From: Indolivaga macrotermitis
GTDB lineage: Bacteria; Bacteroidota; Bacteroidia; Bacteroidales; Dysgonomonadaceae
DNA length: 64,000 bases
Direction: 5' to 3'
Assembly: GCF_900128985.1 (NCBI RefSeq)
Contig: NZ_FQUC01000001.1
Span: 248,001-312,000, forward strand
The position numbers and the translations under genes were made by a program. The notes under the pieces are model-generated. The model had not been told where the DNA came from and made no database searches. It saw only the letters and a program-made list of their open reading frames with translations. Shown piece by piece: positions 18,783-27,385 of the stretch (position 1 is its first letter; each line of letters opens with the position of its first letter).

Positions 18783-20558
18783 TTATTCCTGTACATTCAG
18801 TTTCTCTCTGAACAATGCCATCATAGCATCATGAAATTCGCTACCAACACTATGCCCATGATGAGGAAATGCCATCCAGCGTTTTTCTGATTTCACCTGA
18901 TTGTATGCCGCAAAATTTATATGTGGAGGGCAAACTTCGTCCTGAACGCCAATACCCATAAGTACCGGGCATTCGATCCATTGAGCCAGATTCTTTATAT
19001 CGAAATAGGTAAGCAGGTCGTATACATTATCCCATTTAGCTTCCGGATGCTCTTTCATATAGTTGTCAAAGTCACTTCTCGGCCAGTTTACAATTTTGAA
19101 ATAATCACGATAATCTGACAGAAACGGTATATTAGGAGCAGCTACCTTTACTCGTTTATCCAATGACGCAGCAACAAATGACAATGCGCCACCTTGGCTG
19201 CCACCTCTGACTGCGATCTTCTCAGCATCTATTTCGGGACGGCTGGTTACGAAATCAAGGGCTCTCACAACATCCAGAAATGCTCCACGGTAATAGTAGT
19301 CCTCTTTCTTGTCCAGTCCGTATGTAATCCATGTTCCGAAACGGTTTGTAGGTAAATTCAATGCCTGACCTCTGATTGATAGAACGAAATATGCAAATCC
19401 ATCCCATGTCTGATTAGGAAAGTAAGGTAATGAACCATATCCCATATATTCGACAATTACAGGATGTTTGCCTTCTTTTTTAGGTTTGGCATAATACCCT
19501 TGGATAAGTTCGTTTCCGAAAGAGCGCATTTCTACCCGATACATATCGTAATCAAGTTTAGAAGCTTCGGGTACAGGAATCAATTTGTAATTTGGTGCAA
19601 CTTTAGCCAGTTCTTTCAAGTTGTTATCCCAGAATTCTTTAAAATCAGCTTTCGCATCCAAAGGGGAACTGATTTTCTCCGGTTCGAAGCCTACGTTGAA
19701 TTTCTTTTCGCATACTACGGTTGTATCTCTTTTGAATTGAACTGTATATCTGTAGAATCCCGGATTAGGATCTTTTAATTCGAAAGAATGGGAAAATGTA
19801 CCATTACCATCAATTTTAATAGCTGACGAGTCTGTTTTTACCGGTTGAAAATTGTCTGTAGTAAGAGTTACGACCAGATTCCCTTTTACCGGCCATGTGT
19901 TTTTGTTATCTATGTTTACTTTGATACTGATTGGATCAGGAGCCATAAAAACATAGTCTTGGTCTGCCACATCAACATTTAGCGATACCTTGTCATTTGT
20001 TTCGGCTGAAGATATACTGAGTTTTGCTCCGGCTAAAAAGCCTCCTGTCCCCCAACCATCGTGAAACTTAATAGCTATCAGGTTATCCCCGCTGAAGTTG
20101 ATGTTTTCTTCTCCGATCAGGTAATTTCTTTCTCCATCGTTATAGCCCATATAATTCGGGGGAAACTCGCCGGTCTTACCAACTAGTTTACCATTGAAAT
20201 ACACTTCGTCTGTAGCAGCTAATTTGCCCAAATGAAGCACAATAGCTCCTTTTTCCTTAATGGCAGACTGCAAACTGTCCGATAATTGTACGGTTTTTCT
20301 ATACCATCCAAATCCATTGTCTAGTTTTATACCTTTGTCTTTCAGTAAGCTGTCGGTCGATACTATGATCCATGCTGTATCATCAAAAGTTGTATCTGTC
20401 CATAGGCTATCAACACCCTCTCCTGCATGAAATTTCCATGCGTTATCGAAGTTATCAGTAACTTTTGAGGTAATAATTTCTTGCACTTCTGTTTTGCAAG
20501 AAGGAAAAGCCATGGCCATCAATATCAAGCCAAGGAGTATCAAGCTTTTATGTTTCAT
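18783..20558 (-). CDS. CE7-family acetyl esterase lipoprotein with N-terminal carbohydrate-binding-like domain
   Basis: A protein of 591 residues with lipobox MAFPSC. Residues about 45-200 form a galactose-binding-like beta sandwich (GWYRKTVQL, FNGKLVGKTGEFP); about 290-590 is an alpha/beta hydrolase of the AXE1/CE7 family. The CE7 signatures are all present: LSIRGQALN, RGGSQGGALSF (nucleophile Ser near 454), GVQDEVCPP (Asp) and FPHHGHSVG (His). The family removes acetyl groups from acetylated sugars and xylo- or manno-oligosaccharides. The ATG at 20558 gives the signal peptide; the frame opens at 20588. It is the first gene of the operon, behind the promoter at 20619-20679. Confidence 0.93.
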   Translation of the reverse strand: MKHKSLILLGLILMAMAFPSCKTEVQEIITSKVTDNFDNAWKFHAGEGVDSLWTDTTFDDTAWIIVSTDSLLKDKGIKLDNGFGWYRKTVQLSDSLQSAIKEKGAIVLHLGKLAATDEVYFNGKLVGKTGEFPPNYMGYNDGERNYLIGEENINFSGDNLIAIKFHDGWGTGGFLAGAKLSISSAETNDKVSLNVDVADQDYVFMAPDPISIKVNIDNKNTWPVKGNLVVTLTTDNFQPVKTDSSAIKIDGNGTFSHSFELKDPNPGFYRYTVQFKRDTTVVCEKKFNVGFEPEKISSPLDAKADFKEFWDNNLKELAKVAPNYKLIPVPEASKLDYDMYRVEMRSFGNELIQGYYAKPKKEGKHPVIVEYMGYGSLPYFPNQTWDGFAYFVLSIRGQALNLPTNRFGTWITYGLDKKEDYYYRGAFLDVVRALDFVTSRPEIDAEKIAVRGGSQGGALSFVAASLDKRVKVAAPNIPFLSDYRDYFKIVNWPRSDFDNYMKEHPEAKWDNVYDLLTYFDIKNLAQWIECPVLMGIGVQDEVCPPHINFAAYNQVKSEKRWMAFPHHGHSVGSEFHDAMMALFREKLNVQE

Positions 20559-20618
20559 AATTGATATGGTATTATTTTTGATTTTCAATTTTACTTTAGC
20601 TCACTCAAGGTATATTTA

Positions 20619-20679
20619 CAAAAATAGGGTAGTATCTTTTATTTAAGTAGTACTATATTATCTATTGGTGATACTTTTC
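20619..20679 (-). promoter_or_regulatory. Main mannan-operon promoter with PUL operator-like element
   Basis: The minus-strand -7 box TATTTTTG lies at 20619-20626 and the 28-bp element (plus strand ACTATATTATCT to GATACTTTTC) at 20652-20679, 25 nt apart exactly as upstream of susCD. The leader to the esterase ATG is about 55 nt. The hybrid two-component regulator or an AraC protein encoded nearby is the likely ligand of the element. Confidence 0.62.
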
Positions 20680-20821
20680 TTCCTGTTTGCTAAAATGGGG
20701 ATAAAGCCTTAAAGAAAGACATATTTTTCATTTTTATACAAATTAGGGATGTGTCCGAATAGTATTATTAGGACTGAACACAATACTATCTTGTGCTAGA
20801 TTTGTATCAAATTGAAAGAAA

Positions 20822-21712
20822 TTAAATTACTTGCTTTTTCTTTCTGTAATTTTCCCTGAATTCTTTTGGAGAGCATCCTTTTTTCTTTTTAAAGATACGG
20901 TTGAAATTAGAGAGGTTATTAAACCCGCTTTCGTAGCAAATCTCCGAAATGGTCATCATCGTATCCAGAAGCAGACGGGCTGCCTGTGCCAAACGGATAT
21001 CAATAATATAGTCGGATAATCCGCGACCTGTTCTTAGTTTAAAAAATCTGCTGAAAGCGGCCGGAGTCATATCGATCAAAGAGGCAAGTTGTGTTAGCCG
21101 TATTTCTTCTTTGTAATTATCATTTATATGTTTCTGTATTTTTTGTATACGATGGCTGTCTGAGTAAACTCCCATTTTCGCATAGGCCGAACTCGATAGT
21201 GTTTTTGCTTCATCGGCAAAAAGAGAAAGTTCATGCAGGATAGTAAGAAAGTTAATTACTGCATAGAAGCCATTACGCTCTCCCGATAGCTGATCGAGTA
21301 GTTGATATACTTTCATGATAGCAGCCATAGGGAAAGATATCCCTAATTGAGCTTTTTCCAACATGGCCCGTATAGATTCGAATTGGTTTTTATCGATAAA
21401 GTTAGAGAAGAACAGGTCGGGTGAGAATTGTATTGTGATTTCGCGAATATTCTTCGACTCACATAGGTGTTGTTCCCATACATGTTCCAGATCTTTGCTG
21501 GCTATCAGCACCAGATCATATTCACCGATGATTTCTACGGAGTCTCCTACGACCCGTTTTACACCATTTGCATGGGCTACAAAGTTCAGTTCGAATTCCG
21601 CATGCGAGTGCATGGGATATGTAAATTCTGTTTTATGCCGATCGGCAATGTAGAAACAGTCTTTTTCCGACAAGGGAGTAACTTCGGTTATGGCAGCTAG
21701 ATTTGAGTTCAT
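20822..21712 (-). CDS. AraC-family transcriptional regulator (paralogue 2)
   Basis: A protein of 296 residues with a cupin-like N-terminal half and C-terminal double helix-turn-helix (LASLIDMTPAAFSRFFKLRT, ESGFNNLSNFNRIFKKKK). It is strongly similar to the regulator at 5057-5956 from end to end. The ATG at 21712 is preferred because it matches the paralogue's N-terminus; the open frame starts at 21757, inside the promoter. It sits between the hybrid sensor gene and the operon promoter. The shared upstream element suggests that both paralogues answer to the same factor or regulate each other. Confidence 0.93.
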   Translation of the reverse strand: MNSNLAAITEVTPLSEKDCFYIADRHKTEFTYPMHSHAEFELNFVAHANGVKRVVGDSVEIIGEYDLVLIASKDLEHVWEQHLCESKNIREITIQFSPDLFFSNFIDKNQFESIRAMLEKAQLGISFPMAAIMKVYQLLDQLSGERNGFYAVINFLTILHELSLFADEAKTLSSSAYAKMGVYSDSHRIQKIQKHINDNYKEEIRLTQLASLIDMTPAAFSRFFKLRTGRGLSDYIIDIRLAQAARLLLDTMMTISEICYESGFNNLSNFNRIFKKKKGCSPKEFRENYRKKKQVI

Positions 21713-21754
21713 ATATATAAAATACAAGGTAACAATGAATACTATTTCAAAATC

Positions 21755-21822
21755 CAAATTTATGTTACCTTACTGAAAGAGGCTTTCAAATTTGTACCAT
21801 AAACTTTAAAAAATGTATCAAT
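21755..21822 (-). promoter_or_regulatory. Promoter of araC paralogue 2 with shared direct-repeat element
   Basis: The minus-strand -7 box TAAATTTG lies at 21755-21762; 21 nt further is the element 21784-21822 that matches 6029-6066. The TTTGTAC and ATGTATC cores are again 21 bp apart. The element starts about 72 nt from the start codon at both loci. Confidence 0.5.
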
Positions 21823-21839
21823 CGCAAGTGTAACTTGTA

Positions 21840-24800
21840 TTATTTAGACTTTTGCTCGCTGTTTTTGGTATACGCACTTGGAGGTACTCCCCAGTAGGAG
21901 TTGAAGCTACTGCTAAAATAAGACAAAGAGTTATACCCGACTTCATACGCAACTTCGGAGATTGTAAGAGATCCCTTTTCCAGAAGGTATGCAGCTTGTT
22001 TCATGCGTATAGTCTTAATTAATTCGACAGGACTTTGCCCCGTTAGAGTTTTTATTCTTCGATGGAGATTTGTTCTGCTTATACTTAAATGCTTTGCCAT
22101 ATCTTCGACCGAAAGTGTAGATTCGGAAATGTTGTCTCGTATATAACTGATACTATTTTGCAGAAATGCATCATCGGCGTTTACAACATCAACTTCCTGT
22201 GCTTCGAGATTGAGCATACGGGTAAATTTCTCCCGCATCTTTTGCCTGGTCTCAAGCAGCTTCTTTATGCGGATACGAAGATAATCAGTTCTGAATGGTT
22301 TGACAATATAGCTGTCTGCTCCGGTTTCCAAACCCTCCAGTCTTTGTTCTACCTCATTATTTGCAGTGAGCAGAATGACAGGAATGTGACAGGTTTCGAT
22401 ATTTTCTTTAATTATCCGTGTAAATTCAATTCCGTCCATTTCGGGCATCATTACATCTGTAATAATCAGGTCGGGCTGTAAAGTCTCTAAACGGTTCAGA
22501 GCTTCCCTTCCATTATTTACTTCATCAATGATGTACCTGTCCACTAATTCATGGCGAATGTACATTCGCATATCAATTTCGTCTTCGACTAATAAGATCA
22601 GAGGCTTGTCTTTTCTCTCAGGTTCATTTTTGACCGGAATAGTCTCGGCTATTTCTTCTTCTATTCCGGATAAGTCCTTTTCGGAATCAGATGGTTGCCA
22701 GGGCTGTTCGTTACAGTCTTCCGGATCGAAATGGTCTTTTCCTCCCAAAATATGCAGAATAAAGGAGCTGCCGGAATCGGGTTCACTTTGAACCTCAATA
22801 CTTCCATGATGCAATTCCACTATTGTTTTAACAAGGTGCAGGCCGATTCCGGTACCGGAGCCTTTCGAGTATTGTCCTTGATAAAAGCGATCGAACAAGT
22901 ATGGCTGCTCATCTTGATTGATTCCGGTTCCATTATCCTGTATGCTCAATATGATATCGTTATCAGGTTGTTTCGATATGGAAATGTGTATTTTTCCACC
23001 TTCCCCTGTGTATTTTAATGCATTGGATAAGAGATTGTACAGGCATTTTTCGAGTAAATCGGGATCATACCATATAATTATATCCTTCGAGTTATAATCT
23101 AAAGACAGGGATATTTGTTTTCTGTGTAATACATCTGAGAATATACCTATAAAATCCTGAATAAACAGGACAAGGTTTATCGGGTGAACTTCTATTTCTA
23201 TTTTATTGTTTTCGGCTTTTCTTAAATCTAATATCTGGTTGATAAGCCTCAATAGCCTGTTTGCGTTGCGCAGCATCATCTTCATGATATGTGAGCGTTC
23301 TTTATCCGGCTCTGATTGCTGCATTTCTTCAAGTGGAGCAATAATCAGGGTTAGAGGAGTGCGGAACTCATGGCTGATATTAGTAAAGAACTGCATTTTG
23401 TTCCGGCTAAGTTCTTCCTGTTCTTTAGCTCTTAACCGTTCCATTTTCAATTCATTTTTATCTCTCATCCTGATATAACTTATCCACATAATAGTTGCTA
23501 TGATAAGGACGAGTATAAGGATATATCCCAGCTTAGCCCACCATGTAAGCCATAACGGGGGAAATATCTCTATCGAAAGAGTCGTTATATTCTTTCCTTG
23601 TTCTTCCGGAATATTACTGGCATACACATGAAATGTATATTTTCCCGGTGGTAGATTATTGTATGTTACACTTTGCTGTGCATCGGGTGATGAAAACCAT
23701 TGTTTGTCGACACCTTCGAGATAACACATGTAGTAGACAGATGATTGATATTTAATCTCCGGAGATGAAAAGTGCAGGGTGAAACTGTTATCGGAATATT
23801 GTAATTTTATCTCATTGGTATACGGGAGAGCCTTATTCAGTATGGTATGCCCTTTATACGGTTTTCCGACAATTATCGGTTCATTGAATATTTCCAGATC
23901 GGTGATATATACCTTTGGTGATAATTCTCTTATATCCAGTTTTTCGGGATAAAAGGCATAGCTTCCGTCTCCTGCTCCAAAGAATATTTCGTTTTCAGGA
24001 CTTATATAACATGACGAACGGATAAAATACGTTCCTCCCAGATCGTTATTATTCAAAAAGTATTTTATTTCTTCGGACTTGGGAAGATAGCAGATAATTC
24101 CTTCGTTGGTACTGAGCCATAACTGATCTTTGTAAGAAACAATACCATCGATAACAATATTACTGAAACGCCCTGATAGGCCGTAATTCGCAAAAGTATT
24201 TCTCTGTGCATTATATTTATATAGACCCGAAGTTGTTCCGATCCAGATATTCCCTGAATTGTCTTTGTTGATACTGTAAATAGTAAGGTTGTTTACTGAT
24301 GTCCCTTTTTCGTAACTGGTAAATTTCCCGGAAGGAATATCAAGCCTGCAAATTCCCGAGTGAGTCCCGATCCACAGTGTATTTTCGTCTTGCAGGAACA
24401 TGCACGTAACATTGTCTGATACCAGCCCCCGGTTTTTAGTCGAAGAGTAATTCGTGAAAGTTTCGGTCGAAGTATTGAAATAGCTAATACCCCCACCGTC
24501 GGTCCCTAACCACAAGTTGTTTTTTCCGTCTTCTAAAATGCATCTCACATAGTTATCCGGAATTGAATTTTCATTTTCGGAATATTGATATACATTAAAT
24601 CCACCCGAGGCTTTGTCAAAACGGCACAACCCGCCGATATATGTTCCTGCCCAGATTGTTCCTTTGCTGTCCTTTATCACAGCTACAACAGCATCGTCAG
24701 GTATCGATTTAGGATCTGCCGGATGATGTTTATAGTAGGTATATTTACCTGTCGATTTATTAAAGAAGTTAAGTCCTCCTCCATCCGTAGCAAACCATAT

Positions 24801-25913
24801 ATCACCATTGTTGTCGGTGGTGATTCCAGTGATCTGTCCATAACTCAAAGAGTTAGAGTTGTCATAACTTCTTTTGTAATTAATAAATCCTTTCGGTTCT
24901 TTTGGTAACAGGCAAATACCATCATTGTACATTCCAATCCATAAATCGCCATTGGCATCCTCGAGGAAACAGTGCATTTTACTTCCGTTTATCTCGTTCT
25001 TTAAAGGAGAGATAGCCGGATGCCTTAGTACATTCTTTCCCGAGTTGTCTATATAGAAAAGTCCTTCACCTTCGGTTCCTATCAATACAGTTCCGTCTTT
25101 CATCGATTCTGTAGCAAAAGCTGATACTCCCAAGTTAGTTTTCATAAAAGACTTGGTCATCTGGTTAAAGATGTATACACCAGTTCCCAATGTTGTAACA
25201 ACAATATTTCCGTTGCTTGCCTGACATACCTTTAATATCGCATTAGTTGGCAGATCGCTATTTTCGGTATTATAGTAGTGGAATATGTCTTTTCCTGGGT
25301 CGTATATGGTGATACCATTATCAAATGAAGTAAACCAGATATTACCGTCTCGGTCTTCCATTATGTGCCGGATGGCTTTGCTTGATAATTTGCCTCCGTC
25401 GGGCAACGATTTGTACAAGACACTTTTCTTCGTTGTTAAAGAGTATTTTAATACTCCGATGTTGTAAAGACTAAACCAAAGATTCTTTTGAGAATCTTCA
25501 AAAATCCATAAGAAAGAACTTCTAAGCATCATTTCTATGGATTGCCCCAAGAATACATTGATGAAATTATTTTTTACCCTATTATAATATTGCAATCCCA
25601 TCATTGTGCCTACCCATAGAGTACCTTCCGAATCACAATACACTGATTTTACATTGTTATGGGAAAGGGATGAGAAGTCCCCATCTTTCCTTTTATATAT
25701 CGAAAAGCGGAAACCATCGAATTTATTGAGTCCGTCTTCAGTTCCGATCCAGACAAAGCCCTCCTTATCCTGTATAATACAGCTAACCTTAGTACTCGAA
25801 AGGCCCTGTTGAGTTCCTATCAACTTGGGTGCCTGATATTGAGAAGGTTTTGCTTTTACAAGATCAAAGATTCCTGATAATAATATGAATATAAATATCA
25901 GATTTTTTGTCAT
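21840..25913 (-). CDS. Hybrid two-component system sensor/regulator (HTCS) with propeller periplasmic domain
   Basis: A protein of 1357 residues. A signal peptide is followed by two seven-bladed two-component-regulator propellers (repeats such as GFVWIGTEDGLNKFDG and GNIWIGTTSGLYKYN, about 25-680), a Y_Y_Y domain (about 690-780), a transmembrane helix (about 785-810), a histidine kinase core with HisKA motif NISHEFRTPLTL (His near 848) and ATPase motifs (NGTGI, GTGIGL), a receiver domain with ITDVMMPEMDG (Asp near 1152) and a C-terminal AraC-type DNA-binding domain. Proteins of this type sense an oligosaccharide in the periplasm and activate the PUL. It is probably the main activator of this locus and may bind the 28-bp element. 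Confidence 0.97.
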   Translation of the reverse strand: MTKNLIFIFILLSGIFDLVKAKPSQYQAPKLIGTQQGLSSTKVSCIIQDKEGFVWIGTEDGLNKFDGFRFSIYKRKDGDFSSLSHNNVKSVYCDSEGTLWVGTMMGLQYYNRVKNNFINVFLGQSIEMMLRSSFLWIFEDSQKNLWFSLYNIGVLKYSLTTKKSVLYKSLPDGGKLSSKAIRHIMEDRDGNIWFTSFDNGITIYDPGKDIFHYYNTENSDLPTNAILKVCQASNGNIVVTTLGTGVYIFNQMTKSFMKTNLGVSAFATESMKDGTVLIGTEGEGLFYIDNSGKNVLRHPAISPLKNEINGSKMHCFLEDANGDLWIGMYNDGICLLPKEPKGFINYKRSYDNSNSLSYGQITGITTDNNGDIWFATDGGGLNFFNKSTGKYTYYKHHPADPKSIPDDAVVAVIKDSKGTIWAGTYIGGLCRFDKASGGFNVYQYSENENSIPDNYVRCILEDGKNNLWLGTDGGGISYFNTSTETFTNYSSTKNRGLVSDNVTCMFLQDENTLWIGTHSGICRLDIPSGKFTSYEKGTSVNNLTIYSINKDNSGNIWIGTTSGLYKYNAQRNTFANYGLSGRFSNIVIDGIVSYKDQLWLSTNEGIICYLPKSEEIKYFLNNNDLGGTYFIRSSCYISPENEIFFGAGDGSYAFYPEKLDIRELSPKVYITDLEIFNEPIIVGKPYKGHTILNKALPYTNEIKLQYSDNSFTLHFSSPEIKYQSSVYYMCYLEGVDKQWFSSPDAQQSVTYNNLPPGKYTFHVYASNIPEEQGKNITTLSIEIFPPLWLTWWAKLGYILILVLIIATIMWISYIRMRDKNELKMERLRAKEQEELSRNKMQFFTNISHEFRTPLTLIIAPLEEMQQSEPDKERSHIMKMMLRNANRLLRLINQILDLRKAENNKIEIEVHPINLVLFIQDFIGIFSDVLHRKQISLSLDYNSKDIIIWYDPDLLEKCLYNLLSNALKYTGEGGKIHISISKQPDNDIILSIQDNGTGINQDEQPYLFDRFYQGQYSKGSGTGIGLHLVKTIVELHHGSIEVQSEPDSGSSFILHILGGKDHFDPEDCNEQPWQPSDSEKDLSGIEEEIAETIPVKNEPERKDKPLILLVEDEIDMRMYIRHELVDRYIIDEVNNGREALNRLETLQPDLIITDVMMPEMDGIEFTRIIKENIETCHIPVILLTANNEVEQRLEGLETGADSYIVKPFRTDYLRIRIKKLLETRQKMREKFTRMLNLEAQEVDVVNADDAFLQNSISYIRDNISESTLSVEDMAKHLSISRTNLHRRIKTLTGQSPVELIKTIRMKQAAYLLEKGSLTISEVAYEVGYNSLSYFSSSFNSYWGVPPSAYTKNSEQKSK

Positions 25914-25944
25914 GGATATTTTATCAATATACTTTTCTTAAATT

Positions 25945-27123
25945 TCACTTGAACGGATTGTATTGCATATTCCCTTTTCCTATTGCAATTCCATCCAGCT
26001 CCATCAGCCATTGAGGCCTGCAAATAGAACTGCGTACATATACTCTGGGGATATCCGCAGGCAAGATTTTATCTGCTATGTTTCTGATCTCTTCTGTACA
26101 CTTAGCATCCCGAACGTAGAAAACAAGATACATAAGGTCGGCAAAAGATAAACCACTATTGTTTAATAATGCTTTGAAGTTAGCCAGAGCCTGCTCTACT
26201 TGCTTGTGAATATCACCGATATGTATGACTTTTCCGTTTATGTCTATACTGGCAGTTCCGGACAAATGATAATGCGTTCTGTCTCCGAATTCGACTTTTA
26301 GTCCTCTTTCGAAAGTGACCCCGTAGCTTATTGTCGAAGGCATATTATCAACAGCTTCCATTTTTACTATCTGATCATCATCCAGTCCTGAATAAATAAG
26401 GGCATCCAATACAACGAGCCTTTTGGGATCCCACGATCGTCCTTCTACACCGGTACTTGCCGGATAATACCTATCCATGCTGATAAGTTCGAAGAAATCT
26501 TTTCTTTTTACAACAAATGGTATGTAATTATTATCAATATCCCTCACTGATACCCATGTCCTGATAAGATCTTTTTTGCCTTCTATATCAGAATAACTTT
26601 TTTCTAATTTATTCAGAATGATTGCGGTTTGTTCTCCGGGGTCGTTGCTTTCGGAAGATCCGCAATCCGCATAAAAATACATACCGTAGTTCTGTCCCCT
26701 GAATGCTAGAGAATTAGGGTAGTTGTTGTCAATCCGGGAAAGGTGTTCTTTATCTGTTTTAAGAAAATGGCTTACAATAGAAACCTTTGCACTGTCAAGC
26801 GGTTCTTTACCGGTCATTCTAACCGATCCTGCAGATAAATTATTATATATATCAGATCGACAAACTTCTTGGTACTGATTTTCAACATCGCTCAGAAAGA
26901 ATCTTGTATATATAGGAGCAAAGCCTGTAAATTCTTTTCTCAACAACAAGTTATTATATTCTAAAGAAAGACTCTTTAACGCATCATTAAGGGGCAGATA
27001 GGGTTGAGTTCTAAGAATTAGAAATCCTTCGTCAATCCCATTGTCAGTAGTATATGTTACGAATTGGGTTAACCCTTCGTTTAAACAATGTCTTTTAATC
27101 ATTCCAGTCTCCATTTTATTCAT
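25945..27123 (-). CDS. Chorismatase (FkbO/Hyg5)-like, Rid-fold protein of unknown substrate
   Basis: A protein of 392 residues from the ATG at 27123 (a TTG start at 27141 is possible). The C-terminal half looks like the Rid/YjgF-type fold of chorismatases: HYHLSGTASIDINGKVIHIGD, then VEQALANFKALLNNSGLSF, and near the end a CRPQWLMELDGIA segment. Its Glu (about 375) is where I recall the catalytic Glu of chorismatases. The N-terminal half is more divergent. Family members hydrolyse chorismate to a dihydroxycyclohexadiene or hydroxybenzoate; this activity is not proven by the sequence. The gene ends 31 bp before the HTCS start, so the two may be co-transcribed from the promoter near 27236. A general Rid-family protein is the alternative. 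Confidence 0.6.
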   Translation of the reverse strand: MNKMETGMIKRHCLNEGLTQFVTYTTDNGIDEGFLILRTQPYLPLNDALKSLSLEYNNLLLRKEFTGFAPIYTRFFLSDVENQYQEVCRSDIYNNLSAGSVRMTGKEPLDSAKVSIVSHFLKTDKEHLSRIDNNYPNSLAFRGQNYGMYFYADCGSSESNDPGEQTAIILNKLEKSYSDIEGKKDLIRTWVSVRDIDNNYIPFVVKRKDFFELISMDRYYPASTGVEGRSWDPKRLVVLDALIYSGLDDDQIVKMEAVDNMPSTISYGVTFERGLKVEFGDRTHYHLSGTASIDINGKVIHIGDIHKQVEQALANFKALLNNSGLSFADLMYLVFYVRDAKCTEEIRNIADKILPADIPRVYVRSSICRPQWLMELDGIAIGKGNMQYNPFK

Positions 27124-27235
27124 GCAAATTCTTGCTATCAAATCACCTACAGATAAATTCTGCCATCTGATTTTGCTTAATTCGGATAATTTAAATTAGA
27201 AGTATGTGAAAAGAAATGTTCTTTATGGTTTCATA

Positions 27236-27243
27236 CAAAGATA
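27236..27243 (-). promoter_or_regulatory. Candidate -7 box for the chorismatase-like gene and HTCS
   Basis: The minus strand reads TATCTTTG, a full match to TAnnTTTG, about 110 nt before the start codon. No clear -33 TTTG was seen, so confidence is moderate. This would be the only visible promoter for the sensor gene. Confidence 0.38.
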
Positions 27244-27322
27244 ATATTTCATGATAAGCCTGCTTTTGTTTTAGGCAATTTTATATATTTAAAATTATCA
27301 AGAATTGGTTTTATTAATAGAG

Positions 27323-27362
27323 AAAAGTGGCAAGAAGAGAGAATCTTCTTTTTGCCACTTTT
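27323..27362 (-). terminator. Rho-independent terminator after the dehydrogenase gene
   Basis: A long hairpin (AAAAGTGGCAA on one arm, TTGCCACTTTT on the other, with an inner GAAGA/TCTTC pairing) flanked by A and T runs, 23 bp past the dehydrogenase stop. It separates this unit from the HTCS unit. Confidence 0.8.
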
Positions 27363-27385
27363 AGTGTAGGTAAATTTTAATTGTA

